Below, piece by piece: positions 9,087 to 17,567 of a stretch of DNA of 64,000 bases; the first letter of the stretch is position 1, and the number at the start of each line of letters is the position of its first letter. The stretch spans positions 1-64,000 of the forward strand of contig CAUTAF010000006.1 in assembly GCA_963536495.1 (NCBI GenBank). Reading direction: 5' to 3'. A program made the translations under genes and the position numbers. The notes under the pieces were generated by a model that did no database searches, was not told the origin of the DNA, and worked only from the letters and a program-made list of their open reading frames with translations. The DNA comes from CAJPPJ01 sp963536495. Its GTDB lineage: Bacteria; Bacillota_I; Bacilli_A; RF39; UBA660.

Positions 9087-10724
9087 CTATTGAACCTCAT
9101 AACAACTTCCACCTATAAATTCCCTAATAATTGAATCTCTTGGTATTTCATCACTAGGTATAGGTAAAATATTTTTAAGTAAATTTATAAGTCTTTTTGC
9201 TTCATCATAATAACTACTATTTATATCTACAGAATATAAAAGTGGAAAAGCATATACATGTAACACTCCAAGTTCATATATTAAAGCTGTATTTAACATA
9301 GCATCAGCTTCATCTTGATAAGGAAATATAAATCTTTCCTCTCCTCTTCTTACGATATTCCAACTTTTTAAAGTATCTTCAGCTTTATTACCTCTTGTTC
9401 TAGCATCTCTTATCATACGTCTTAAAAGTCTATTATCTGTAGTTGCTATTCTATTATGATTATCGATATTTAAATCAGTTGTAGGTGAAATATAAATTTT
9501 AAATTTACTATCTCTAGATATATCTTTTAATATTTCTGGATTCAAAGCGTGTATTCCTTCTATCACTAACAATTGATTATTATCTAATTTTATATTATTA
9601 ACTAATTCAGCTTTTCCTTTTTTAAAATTAAAAATTGGTGTAATAACTTCTTTTCCTTCTAATAATTCTTTTATCTGTTTATCAAATAATTCTAGATTAA
9701 TAGCTTTTATATTATCATAATCTTTATTACCGTCTTCATCTAGCGGAGTTTCTTCTGTAGATAAATAATAATCATCCATAGATAATTTAATAGTTTTAAC
9801 TCCAAAACTCTTTAAATAATTACAAAGTTTAATACTAGTAGTTGTTTTTCCACTAGAAGATGGTCCTGATAATAAAATAATTTTTATTTTATTTTTATTA
9901 AGATATATTTGATTAGCAATATTTAATAATCTATCACTTTGTAATGTTTCTTCTATTCTAATCAAATCATTTATTCCATAATTTAATACGATTTTATTTA
10001 AATCTACTACTGTTTTTATTCCAAACATAGACATTATTCTAGAATGTTCTTCAAATAAATTAAATAATCCTTTTCTTGGTTTATATAAAGGTACTATTTT
10101 AGGAAGAAAAGAAGTTGGAAAAGTTAATACAAAACCATTATTACCTTCTTTACTTAAATCAAATTTATCTAATAAACTTGTATTATATGGTAAATGTGAA
10201 AAATAAAAATCATACATATCAGCTAATTTATATAATGTAATATAAGTATTAGTACTGTATTTTAATAATTCAGCTTTTTCTTTTAAAGCATTTTGTTCAA
10301 AATACTTAATTGCTTCTAATCTATTAACTGAATGTCTCGTGATAGGTAATTTTTTATCTACTATTTCTAACATTTTTTCTTTTATTTTTAAAATATCTAT
10401 ATTTTTATTAACCTTTAAAAATAAGCCTTTATCTATAGAATGTTTTACATTAACAAAAGTATCTTTACCATAAAGTTCTACTATAGAATAAATAGTCATA
10501 AATATAAGTCCATTAATATATATTTTATTTGCTTCTTTATCAGAATAATCAAAAAAAACAATATTAGCATTTTCTTTAACTTTAGAATAAATATCAACAA
10601 AAACATTGTTTTCTTTAACTGCTACAATGTTATATTCATAATATTGTTGATATTTATCTACTAAATCAATATATCTAATATTGTTATCTATCTCTATTTC
10701 TTTGTTGTTAATTATCGCCTTCAT
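9087..10724 (-). CDS. Nucleoside kinase with uridine kinase/phosphoribulokinase domain
   Basis: This 545-residue protein belongs to the clostridial/thermotogal group annotated as nucleoside kinase. The N-terminal 60 residues look like a TGS/ubiquitin-like fold (EIDNNIRYIDLVDKY). A threonyl-tRNA-synthetase-like second domain carries the ITRHS motif near 127, and the C-terminal half is a uridine-kinase fold with P-loop GPSSSGKTTT near 290 and SMDDYY and VIEGIHALNPE further on. It phosphorylates nucleosides; the exact substrate is not readable from sequence. AGAGGG precedes the ATG. It is first in the transcript with gap. Confidence 0.85.
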   Translation of the reverse strand: MKAIINNKEIEIDNNIRYIDLVDKYQQYYEYNIVAVKENNVFVDIYSKVKENANIVFFDYSDKEANKIYINGLIFMTIYSIVELYGKDTFVNVKHSIDKGLFLKVNKNIDILKIKEKMLEIVDKKLPITRHSVNRLEAIKYFEQNALKEKAELLKYSTNTYITLYKLADMYDFYFSHLPYNTSLLDKFDLSKEGNNGFVLTFPTSFLPKIVPLYKPRKGLFNLFEEHSRIMSMFGIKTVVDLNKIVLNYGINDLIRIEETLQSDRLLNIANQIYLNKNKIKIILLSGPSSSGKTTTSIKLCNYLKSFGVKTIKLSMDDYYLSTEETPLDEDGNKDYDNIKAINLELFDKQIKELLEGKEVITPIFNFKKGKAELVNNIKLDNNQLLVIEGIHALNPEILKDISRDSKFKIYISPTTDLNIDNHNRIATTDNRLLRRMIRDARTRGNKAEDTLKSWNIVRRGEERFIFPYQDEADAMLNTALIYELGVLHVYAFPLLYSVDINSSYYDEAKRLINLLKNILPIPSDEIPRDSIIREFIGGSCYEVQ

Positions 10725-10747
10725 AACCCTCTTCTATTCTTATAATA

Positions 10748-10756
10748 ATTTTAACA
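10748..10756 (-). promoter_or_regulatory. Extended -10 promoter of the nucleoside kinase-gap transcript
   Basis: The minus strand reads TGTTAAAAT (TG-N-TAAAAT), about 24 bases upstream of the kinase ATG. No good -35 is seen. Confidence 0.4.
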
Positions 10757-10786
10757 TAATTTATTAAAATTAAAAATATAAGAGAA

Positions 10787-11734
10787 TCATTTTTTGTTTC
10801 TTGCAATCTTTTTTCTTAAGTATTCTGCTTCTTCTGCTATTTTTCTAAAACGATGATTTAAACCGGATTTTGTAATGTTTATTCCATCAACTTTCATAAT
10901 TTCACTAAGTTCACTAAATGAACTTTCTGGATATTTTAATCTATATTCACATGCTTCTTTTGTCTTTTTATCTAGATTATCTATTCCTTCTATTCTAGTT
11001 ATAAAATCTATATCTTCTAGTTGTTTTAAAGCAGAAGACATAGTTTTTTCAGTATTTGCTTGTTCCATGTTATTTAATCTGTTTGTTAAATTTTTTTGTT
11101 CTCTATAAACCCTAACATTTTCATAATAAAGTACTGATTTATATGCATGAATCATTTTTAAAAAATCACTTATTTTTTCTGCTTCTTTTATATAAATCAT
11201 AAACTTTATATCTCTTTTAATTATTCTGCTATTTAAATCAAAATGGTTTAATAATCTTTGAATAACAACAGCTTCATCTTTAAACGAAGTTATAAATTCT
11301 AAATGATATCTAGATTTTTTAGGATCATTAACACTTCCACAAGTTAAAAAAACACCTCTTAAATAAGCAAGTTTTGATAAATCATCATCTATCAAATAAT
11401 CTTCAACTTTTTCTAAAATATTATCATTATCATCAACGATATTTAAAGTCTTTAAAATAAAATCTAAATTTTGATCTATCATTAAATGATATATATGGTT
11501 TTTATTAAATATTTTATTTATTTCTGTATAATTTTTAGCTAAGATATTAAAATTTTTTTTGAACAAAGTATACATTCTTTTAATTACTAACATATTTTCA
11601 TTTTTAATATCAATTTTTTTATCTAAACTACTAGAATTATTTCTTATAAATCCAGATAATTCTGCTATATCCTCTTCTTTTGTTAAATCTAAATCTATTA
11701 ATTCTTCTTTTATTTCTGTAGTAAAACTTTTCAT
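10787..11734 (-). CDS. whiA: DNA-binding protein WhiA
   Basis: The start (FTTEIKEEL), the LAGLIDADG-like middle (LAYLRGVFLTCGSVNDPKK, about 121-139) and the C-terminal helix-turn-helix segment (FSELSEIMKVDGINITKSGL) all match WhiA. The 315 residues are full length. In Bacillus WhiA affects chromosome segregation, cell division and fatty-acid composition; in Streptomyces it controls sporulation. Its ATG overlaps the TGA of yvcK in an ATGA unit, which implies translational coupling. The rapZ gene that usually precedes yvcK is absent here. Confidence 0.95.
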   Translation of the reverse strand: MKSFTTEIKEELIDLDLTKEEDIAELSGFIRNNSSSLDKKIDIKNENMLVIKRMYTLFKKNFNILAKNYTEINKIFNKNHIYHLMIDQNLDFILKTLNIVDDNDNILEKVEDYLIDDDLSKLAYLRGVFLTCGSVNDPKKSRYHLEFITSFKDEAVVIQRLLNHFDLNSRIIKRDIKFMIYIKEAEKISDFLKMIHAYKSVLYYENVRVYREQKNLTNRLNNMEQANTEKTMSSALKQLEDIDFITRIEGIDNLDKKTKEACEYRLKYPESSFSELSEIMKVDGINITKSGLNHRFRKIAEEAEYLRKKIARNKK

Positions 11735-12681
11735 TTCATCAAATAGTTAAAAATAACAAGTGCTAGTTTAAAGCTATCGTGCTTTATAGTGCCATCTTCT
11801 GTGGTAATAATATTTTCATTTAATATTTCTACACCCATTTTTTCAACTTCCTTTCTATCTAATTTAACTATTTCTTTTCCTTCTTCTTTTTGATATTTAC
11901 TTATCATTTCTTTTGGTACTTGCTTACTATCTCCAATAATTACTGCATCTAAACGCTTAAATCCCAATGTTTTTTCTATGGTCTTCAAATAATCTGATAC
12001 CTTATAATTTTTTGTTTCACATGGATCGTTTACTGTATTACATACATATAAAACTTTAGCATCACTTTTCTTTATAGCTTCTTGTAATTCTTTAACTATT
12101 AAATTAGGAAGTAAAGATGTATATAAACTACCCATGCTAAAAATTATCAAATCTGCTTCTTTTATTTCTTGTAAAACACTCTTATTTATTTTTACTTTTT
12201 CTTTATAATATATTTTTTTTATTTGATTTTTAGTATGTCCAATATTATTTTCACCTTCAATAATATTACCGTTTTCATCTTCAGCAAGTAATGTCAAATA
12301 ATCTTCTGATATAGGTAAAACTTTATGTTTTATATCAAATATTTTTGACATATAATCAATTGAATCTTGTAAACTATGTGTCTTATTATAAAAAGCCGTT
12401 AACATAAGATTTCCTAAAGCGTGTCCGTTTAAATCACTATATGTTTTAAATCTATATTCTAAAATATCTTTTATATCTTTTGGTAATGTAGACATATTGT
12501 ATAAAACTTGTCTTATATCTCCTACTGCTGGAATTAAAAATTCTTCTCTTAATTTTCCAGTTGAACTACCATCATCTGCAACAGTTATTATTGCACTAAT
12601 TTGAACAGGAAATTCTTTTAATTTTTTTATTAAATATGATAAACCTGTTCCTCCTCCTATAACTACTATTTTTTTATTCAT
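11731..12681 (-). CDS. yvcK: YvcK/CofD-like UDP-sugar-binding gluconeogenesis factor
   Basis: The nucleotide-binding opening VVIGGGTGLSYLIKKLK and the blocks TVADDGSSTGKLR (about 34-46), VGDIRQVLYNMS (about 53-64), HALGNL and FSMGSLYTSLLPNL identify the YvcK family at normal length (316). In Bacillus this protein is needed for growth on gluconeogenic carbon and for cell-wall homeostasis and binds UDP-sugars. GAGGAAAAT precedes the ATG. It ends with TGA, which is evidence that UGA is a stop codon here. Confidence 0.94.
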   Translation of the reverse strand: MNKKIVVIGGGTGLSYLIKKLKEFPVQISAIITVADDGSSTGKLREEFLIPAVGDIRQVLYNMSTLPKDIKDILEYRFKTYSDLNGHALGNLMLTAFYNKTHSLQDSIDYMSKIFDIKHKVLPISEDYLTLLAEDENGNIIEGENNIGHTKNQIKKIYYKEKVKINKSVLQEIKEADLIIFSMGSLYTSLLPNLIVKELQEAIKKSDAKVLYVCNTVNDPCETKNYKVSDYLKTIEKTLGFKRLDAVIIGDSKQVPKEMISKYQKEEGKEIVKLDRKEVEKMGVEILNENIITTEDGTIKHDSFKLALVIFNYLMK

Positions 12682-12706
12682 ATTTTCCTCTTTATTTCAA
12701 TATAAT

Positions 12707-12715
12707 AGTATAACA
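12707..12715 (-). promoter_or_regulatory. Extended -10 promoter of yvcK-whiA
   Basis: The minus strand reads TGTTATACT, about 25 bases before the yvcK ATG, in the same GTGTTATACT context as the ntdP promoter. A second TATAAT-like string does not occur closer to the gene. Confidence 0.55.
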
Positions 12716-12720
12716 CGGTA

Positions 12721-12757
12721 GAAAAAAAATAAAAATACTAGTTAATTTAGTATTTTT
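12721..12757 (-). terminator. Terminator after htrA
   Basis: A 10-bp stem AAAAATACTA / TAGTATTTTT (12731-12740 with 12748-12757) with a 7-base loop is followed on the minus strand by A and eight T. It overlaps the htrA stop codon. Confidence 0.8.
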
Positions 12758-13901
12758 ATTGACTTTCTAATGTTACTTTTGTTTTTTGTAGTTTTGAATC
12801 TCTATAATAATATAGTTCAACAGTATTACCTACTTCATATTGATATAATATATATTTTAAATAAGCTTGATTATAAACTTTTTCATTATTTATTTTTATA
12901 ATTATATCTCCTTTTTTAAGTCCGCTATTATATGCTCCAGTACCAGATAAAGCATTAACTACTACTATACCTTCGTTAATATTATTTGGAAGTACAATAC
13001 CATTATTTGCTAATTCTATTTTATCACTTATATCCAAATATCTTATTCCTAATTTTGGTCTTGTAATTTTCATATTAGCTTCTAATGTTTTTGTATGTCT
13101 TACAACATCACTCATTTTTATAGAAAATCCCATACCTTCTACATTTTTATCAATTAATTTAATAGAATTTATTCCTATTACTTCCCCTTTGTCATTAACT
13201 AAAGGTCCTCCTGAATTCCCTGGATTAATAGCTGCATCAACTTGAATTGTTTTTTGAATCCAATCCTTTTGTCTTTCTACATTTAATGTTAATTTTCTAT
13301 CTAATCCAGATATAATACCACTGGTTACAGAATTAAAATATGTTTCTCCTACAGGTGTTCCAATAGCAAATATTCTATCTCCTATTTTAAAATCATCTTT
13401 TGTATTTATTTTAACTTTTGCAACAGCAGCTTCTTTTTTTATTCTAACAACAGCAATATCTAAATATTTATCAACACCAAGTACTGTACCTTCTACTTCT
13501 TGATTATTTTTATTTAAAACACCAACAGTAATTGTACCAGACACAACATGTTCATTAGTTAAAAGATATGCATATGTGCTATCTATTTTATAAATAAAAC
13601 CACTTCCACTATCTTTAAATATTCCAGAATTATATCTTTTTACCATAACAGTTGCATTATATGCATTTTGAAAAACTGAATCTACATTAACTATATTTTT
13701 ATTTTTAATATTATTTTTGTTTTCCTTACTATTATAAAATATTATTAATGCTACAAATATTAAAAAACATAAAAAAGAAAAAATCATTAAAATAGTGGGA
13801 ATAATATTTTTATTCTTTTTTTGTTTTTTTATAGGATTTTGTGAATATTGTTGATTCATATACATTTGTTGATATGGATTTGTTTCATATCCATTATTCA
13901 T
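12756..13901 (-). CDS. htrA: Membrane-anchored HtrA/DegP-type serine protease
   Basis: This is an S1C protease of 381 residues with a short Gln/Asn-rich cytoplasmic tail, one membrane helix (about 33-55), a trypsin-like domain with His in NEHVVSG, Asp in YLDIAVVRI and Ser in GNSGGPL, then one PDZ domain (GLKKGDIIIKINNEKV). Such proteases degrade misfolded proteins outside the membrane. The ATG at 13901 is chosen because AAGGAG lies seven bases before it. A longer TTG start would begin inside that site. The start codon overlaps the last eight bases of the Abi gene, so the two are coupled. Confidence 0.9.
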   Translation of the reverse strand: MNNGYETNPYQQMYMNQQYSQNPIKKQKKNKNIIPTILMIFSFLCFLIFVALIIFYNSKENKNNIKNKNIVNVDSVFQNAYNATVMVKRYNSGIFKDSGSGFIYKIDSTYAYLLTNEHVVSGTITVGVLNKNNQEVEGTVLGVDKYLDIAVVRIKKEAAVAKVKINTKDDFKIGDRIFAIGTPVGETYFNSVTSGIISGLDRKLTLNVERQKDWIQKTIQVDAAINPGNSGGPLVNDKGEVIGINSIKLIDKNVEGMGFSIKMSDVVRHTKTLEANMKITRPKLGIRYLDISDKIELANNGIVLPNNINEGIVVVNALSGTGAYNSGLKKGDIIIKINNEKVYNQAYLKYILYQYEVGNTVELYYYRDSKLQKTKVTLESQ

Positions 13902-14841
13902 ATTCTTCTCCTTCTTCTTCAAGATTTATTAAATCTAACCAATTATTAGGAAATCCTAAAATATCTCTAATACTTGAAATATCGATTGTTTTTAAATTAT
14001 AAGCTAATGTATTTATTTTATTTTCAAGTTCACTCATCATATTTTTAAAATCTTCCGTCCTTAAAACTCTTTTTAAAATAATTATCAGTGAGAAAATATC
14101 GTTTTTACCAAGTACATATTCTGAATCTACTTGGTCTATACCAAGCATTTTATGATAATAAGTATCATTTATCATTCTTTGAGTTTTATTTTCATATAAT
14201 ATATCTTCATGAGCACAAAGATTTCTATAATTAGATAAAAGAGGTAAATATATTGATAAATCTTCTGCTGATATATTAAAGATTTTTGCTATTTCTATTC
14301 TATCTTCTATTTTCAATATAGAATACATTTCACTTACAATACCAAATGATAAGACTTTTACCAATATCCATAATGGAACATAACCATAATTATACATATA
14401 ATGACGAGTAGCAGAATGTTGAAATCCATTTATTCTAACTTGTCTTTTCATCTTATTAATTAAATCTTCTATCTGTCTATACTTATTAGGTTTATTATCA
14501 AATGTTTTTGTTTTTAAATAATCAGATTCTTTATAACCATATTTTTTTGACAATTGATACGATAAAATAGATTTTATGTTATTTTCTACTATTAATAGAT
14601 ACTTAAAGACGATATTTCTTAAACTTCTGTCAAATAAAAACAAACTATATAATTCTTCGAAAGTTGTACCTTTTTTATATTTATGTTCATTTTCTAAAAA
14701 AGGATGTCTATAACCATTAACAAAAAAATAGTTTTCTCTTAATAAAATATCTTTTGTAATATCTACATCATTTATTACTAAACCTCTAGATTTTAATATA
14801 TTAATTTGTTCATTTAAATCTTTAAAAGTTTTTGAACCCAT
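13894..14841 (-). CDS. Abi family (AbiD/AbiF, Abi_2) HEPN-type protein
   Basis: The 315-residue sequence has the Abi_2 layout: KTFKDLNEQINILKSRGL at the start, NGYRHPF near 43, LFLFDRSLRNIVFKYLLIVE near 67-86, the YMYNYGYVPLWILVKVLSFG block near 148-167, and YRNLCAHEDILYE near 205, which carries the R-N-X3-H signature of HEPN ribonucleases. Homologues abort phage infection; others are chromosomal genes of unknown role. The Glu-rich C-terminus encodes the htrA ribosome-binding site. AGGAGA precedes the ATG by seven bases. Composition matches the neighbours, so recent transfer is not indicated. Confidence 0.85.
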   Translation of the reverse strand: MGSKTFKDLNEQINILKSRGLVINDVDITKDILLRENYFFVNGYRHPFLENEHKYKKGTTFEELYSLFLFDRSLRNIVFKYLLIVENNIKSILSYQLSKKYGYKESDYLKTKTFDNKPNKYRQIEDLINKMKRQVRINGFQHSATRHYMYNYGYVPLWILVKVLSFGIVSEMYSILKIEDRIEIAKIFNISAEDLSIYLPLLSNYRNLCAHEDILYENKTQRMINDTYYHKMLGIDQVDSEYVLGKNDIFSLIIILKRVLRTEDFKNMMSELENKINTLAYNLKTIDISSIRDILGFPNNWLDLINLEEEGEEYE

Positions 14842-14862
14842 TCTTCTATTCTCCTATGTTAA

Positions 14863-14871
14863 ATTATATCA
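14863..14871 (-). promoter_or_regulatory. Extended -10 promoter of the Abi-htrA transcript
   Basis: The minus strand reads TGATATAAT, about 22 bases before the Abi ATG and ten before its AGGAGA site. No clear -35 is seen. Confidence 0.55.
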
Positions 14872-14948
14872 AATAAATTAAATATTATAAAACAGAATCT
14901 AGTATATAAATTATATTTACATATTTTTTTATTATATTTTATCTAAAT

Positions 14949-14974
14949 AAAAAACTCATTATTTGAGTTTTTTT
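14949..14974 (-). terminator. Second hairpin between rpsI and the Abi gene, possibly bidirectional
   Basis: AACTCA / TGAGTT, extended by A:T pairs to about ten pairs (14949-14958 with 14965-14974), has T-tracts on both strands. It is about 80 bases after the rpsI terminator. No gene is seen between the two hairpins, so it may be a back-up terminator or the end of a small unrecognised transcript. Confidence 0.5.
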
Positions 14975-15026
14975 GTTTAAAATCATCTTGTTTTGTTTAT
15001 TTATTATTGTTCGATACTCTTTATAA

Positions 15027-15063
15027 TAATAAAAACCTTGAAAACATTGAGTTTCCAAGGTTT
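15027..15063 (-). terminator. Terminator after rpsI
   Basis: An AAACCTTG / CAAGGTTT outer stem (15033-15040 with 15056-15063) with an inner AAAC/GTTT extension is followed on the minus strand by TTTTTATTATTA. Confidence 0.75.
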
Positions 15064-15078
15064 AAGAAATAGTTGTTT

Positions 15079-15495
15079 CTATCTCTTACTAAATTGTGGT
15101 GCTTTTCTAGCTTTCTTAAGTCCTGGTTTCTTTCTTTCTTTAATTCTAGAATCTCTAGTTATAAAACCTGCTTTTTTAAGTAATCTTCTAAAACTATTTT
15201 CTGATTCAATTGGAGTATTAATATCGTATTCTAATAAAGCTTTAGTTATACCATGTCTAATTGCTCCAGTTTGTCCTGAAAATCCTCCACCTTTTACTAC
15301 TACTTCTATATCAAATATATCAGCTGTATTAGTTAATTCTAAAGGTTGTTTTAAATCAATTACTAATGTTTTATATGGCATATAATCATATACGTCTTTT
15401 CCATTAACAGTTATTTTTCCTTTTCCAGGTTTTAATATAACTTTTGCTATAGATGTTTTACGATGACCAGTTCCTCTATACATTTTATCTGCCAT
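15079..15495 (-). CDS. rpsI: 30S ribosomal protein S9
   Basis: Family hallmarks are YRGTGHRKTSIAKV at the N-terminus, GGGFSGQTGAIRHGI in the centre and the C-terminal DSRIKERKKPGLKKARKAP ending in KR, the tail that reaches the P-site tRNA. At 138 residues it has a few extra N-terminal residues (MADKM). Its ATG shares one base with the rplM stop, so the pair is coupled. Confidence 0.97.
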   Translation of the reverse strand: MADKMYRGTGHRKTSIAKVILKPGKGKITVNGKDVYDYMPYKTLVIDLKQPLELTNTADIFDIEVVVKGGGFSGQTGAIRHGITKALLEYDINTPIESENSFRRLLKKAGFITRDSRIKERKKPGLKKARKAPQFSKR

Positions 15496-15935
15496 TATTT
15501 ATCTCCTTTTAATTTTAACTCTATTGGTTGTTGAGCCATATGTGGATGTTCAGATCCTCTATATACAAATAACTTCTTAGCTACTTTTCTTCCAAGTCTT
15601 GTATGAGGTATCATTCCTTTAATAGATCTTTCTAACATTTCTTCTGGATAACTTTCTTTCATAACTTTAGCAGTTCTTTGTCTAAGTCCTCCAACGTATC
15701 CTGAATGATTATAATAAATCTTCTTATTTAGCTTATCACCAGTTAGTTTTATTTTTTCTGCATTAATAATAATCACAAAATCTCCACAATCTTGATTTGG
15801 AGTATAAGTAGGTTTGTTCTTACCTCTTAATATGTTTGCTACTTCTGTTGAAAGTCTACCTAATACTAAACCTTCAGCATCAATAATATACCAATTTCTT
15901 TTTATATTTTCTTTCTTTTCTTGATAACTTTTCAT
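15495..15935 (-). CDS. rplM: 50S ribosomal protein L13
   Basis: WYIIDAEGLVLGRLSTEVA (about 16-34), the PNQDCGDFVIIINAEKI block and the HTRLGRKVAKKLFVY segment are typical L13; 146 residues is standard. L13 is an early 50S assembly protein. The gene heads the rplM-rpsI pair, as in most bacteria, behind its own promoter. AAAGG precedes the ATG. Confidence 0.97.
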   Translation of the reverse strand: MKSYQEKKENIKRNWYIIDAEGLVLGRLSTEVANILRGKNKPTYTPNQDCGDFVIIINAEKIKLTGDKLNKKIYYNHSGYVGGLRQRTAKVMKESYPEEMLERSIKGMIPHTRLGRKVAKKLFVYRGSEHPHMAQQPIELKLKGDK

Positions 15936-16012
15936 AATAACCTTTCTTATTATTTTTTATTAATTCTTCCCACAAATTAATAAAATTAATTAATTAAAAT
16001 GTACCAATTTAA

Positions 16013-16040
16013 ATAATACCATATTTTTTTAATAAGTCAA
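16013..16040 (-). promoter_or_regulatory. Promoter of rplM-rpsI
   Basis: On the minus strand a TTGACT -35 (16035-16040) and a TGG-preceded TATTAT -10 (16013-16018) are 16 bases apart. The leader of about 70 bases to the rplM ATG is A+T-rich. I could not fold a clear L13-type leader in it by eye. Confidence 0.65.
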
Positions 16041-16064
16041 TTAAAACCTTGTTTTATAACGATT

Positions 16065-17159
16065 TTAAGATTGTTTTATAATAGTTTGAAGTAATTTTAT
16101 TAACATTTCTTCCGTTTGTTCATATGTTGCTTCTTTTGAATTTTTATCTACTTTGCTTAAGTTTATATTTTTATCGTATTTGATGTTAATTTTTAAATTT
16201 ATATCTTCACCACTTAGTATAATTTTTTTATCTTTTATATAAGTCAATTTCCAATTATAAGTTATTTCACCATACTTATAATTAACATCATAATTATAAG
16301 TATGATTTTCATTTGAAGTTAATTTTAAATTTAAAATCATATTATTATATTTTAAATTTAAAGTATCTATTACACTATTATCTTTCATTGTTAATTTAAA
16401 ATCTATATTTTTATTTTTATAATAAACTGTTTTATATTCATTGTTAAAAACTATAGATATTTCTTTATCAATTAATACTTTTTGTATTTTATTATCTTTT
16501 GCATATACTACATATTCAAAAGTTTCTTTATTTGAAAAATCACTATTTTCTTTATCATAAAACTCTTTATTAGTAATCTTTTTATATAATTCTGTAAAAT
16601 TTTTATCTTGAGATAATTCTTGGAAAAATAAGGCCATATCGTCACTATTTATTTTTAAAATATATTTATCAATATTTTTTTCTTTAGTTTTTTTAAAATT
16701 AGATGGTTTTAATATTTTTTCTAATGCTTTTAACATCGAATTTTTAATAATCATATAATTTTCTTTGTAATTTTGATTATTAATTAATGAAAAATTAACT
16801 AAATCTTTATTCTTTAAAAAACCTAAATCTTTGAAATCCGAATTATAAATATAAGCTTCTTTATTTTGATAAGTTAATATCGTATTATTAACTAAAATTT
16901 CAAAATCTGTATTTTTCTTTTTCATTTCAAAGTTTATTTTATTAAAAAAATTAGAATTTATTTCAGCTCTTAATACAAAATTATTTGTTTCTTCACTTGG
17001 TAAATTACTTTCTATAACATTTGAAATTTTTTCAAAACTTTTCATAAGTAATGTTTTATCACTAGTTTTATTTATTAAAAATATGTAAGTTAAAGAAAAT
17101 ATTAAAACTAAAATTGATATAACTAGTACTGATATCATTATTTTCTTATTATTTTTCAT
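16065..17159 (-). CDS. Membrane-anchored extracytoplasmic protein of unknown function
   Basis: I do not recognise a family. The 364-residue protein has one N-terminal membrane helix (about 7-30) that lacks a lipobox Cys, then a long Lys/Asn-rich domain of alternating short strands (for example FEYVVYAKDNKIQKVLI and NYDVNYKYGEITYNWKL), suggesting a beta-rich surface fold. AGAGGAG precedes the ATG. It is a single gene between the rplQ terminator and rplM. No catalytic motif or repeat stands out. Confidence 0.6.
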   Translation of the reverse strand: MKNNKKIMISVLVISILVLIFSLTYIFLINKTSDKTLLMKSFEKISNVIESNLPSEETNNFVLRAEINSNFFNKINFEMKKKNTDFEILVNNTILTYQNKEAYIYNSDFKDLGFLKNKDLVNFSLINNQNYKENYMIIKNSMLKALEKILKPSNFKKTKEKNIDKYILKINSDDMALFFQELSQDKNFTELYKKITNKEFYDKENSDFSNKETFEYVVYAKDNKIQKVLIDKEISIVFNNEYKTVYYKNKNIDFKLTMKDNSVIDTLNLKYNNMILNLKLTSNENHTYNYDVNYKYGEITYNWKLTYIKDKKIILSGEDINLKINIKYDKNINLSKVDKNSKEATYEQTEEMLIKLLQTIIKQS

Positions 17160-17182
17160 AATATATCTCCTCTACTAAGGTC

Positions 17183-17188
17183 ATTATA
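17183..17188 (-). promoter_or_regulatory. -10 box of the 16065 membrane-protein gene
   Basis: TATAAT on the minus strand, 24 bases before the ATG. The matching -35 position falls inside the rplQ terminator and shows no consensus. Read-through from the ribosomal operon is an alternative. Confidence 0.4.
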
Positions 17189-17191
17189 TAG

Positions 17192-17219
17192 CAAAAAATG
17201 AGTTTATTTAACTCATTTT
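17192..17219 (-). terminator. Terminator of the S10-spc-alpha ribosomal operon
   Basis: A 10-bp stem AAAATGAGTT / AACTCATTTT (17195-17204 with 17210-17219) with a 5-base loop is followed on the minus strand by six T. It overlaps the rplQ stop codon and ends the large operon that begins at rpsJ. Confidence 0.8.
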
Positions 17220-17559
17220 ATACTAAACTAATTGAAACGATTAAAGTATTGTCTCCAATTCTTTCTTGTAATTTAACTGTTCTTGTATAACCACCATTTC
17301 TAGTTTCATATCTCTTAGCTAAATCATTAAAAATTTTGTTAACTACTTCTTTATCATTTCTTAAAAATGCTAATGCTTTTCTTCTTGAAGTAAGATCTCC
17401 TCTTTTTCCATAAGTAATCATTTTATCAACAAATTTACGAGCTTCTTTTGCTCTTGCTTCTGTTGTTTTGATTTCTTCTTTCATAAGAATCTCACGAGTT
17501 AAATTTGAAAGCATACTTTTTCTATGTTTATTATCTACGCCTAATTTTCTATATGCCAT
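17218..17559 (-). CDS. rplQ: 50S ribosomal protein L17
   Basis: The start MAYRKLGVDNKHRKSML, TREILMKEEIKTTEARAKEA and the C-terminal GGYTRTVKLQERIGDN stretch identify L17 at 113 residues. It is the last gene of the operon, eight bases after rpoA. Confidence 0.97.
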   Translation of the reverse strand: MAYRKLGVDNKHRKSMLSNLTREILMKEEIKTTEARAKEARKFVDKMITYGKRGDLTSRRKALAFLRNDKEVVNKIFNDLAKRYETRNGGYTRTVKLQERIGDNTLIVSISLV

Positions 17560-17567
17560 TTTGCCTC

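Noticed and set aside
12756..13922. TTG start 21 bases upstream for htrA
   Set aside because: It would lie inside the AAGGAG ribosome-binding site of the ATG at 13901.
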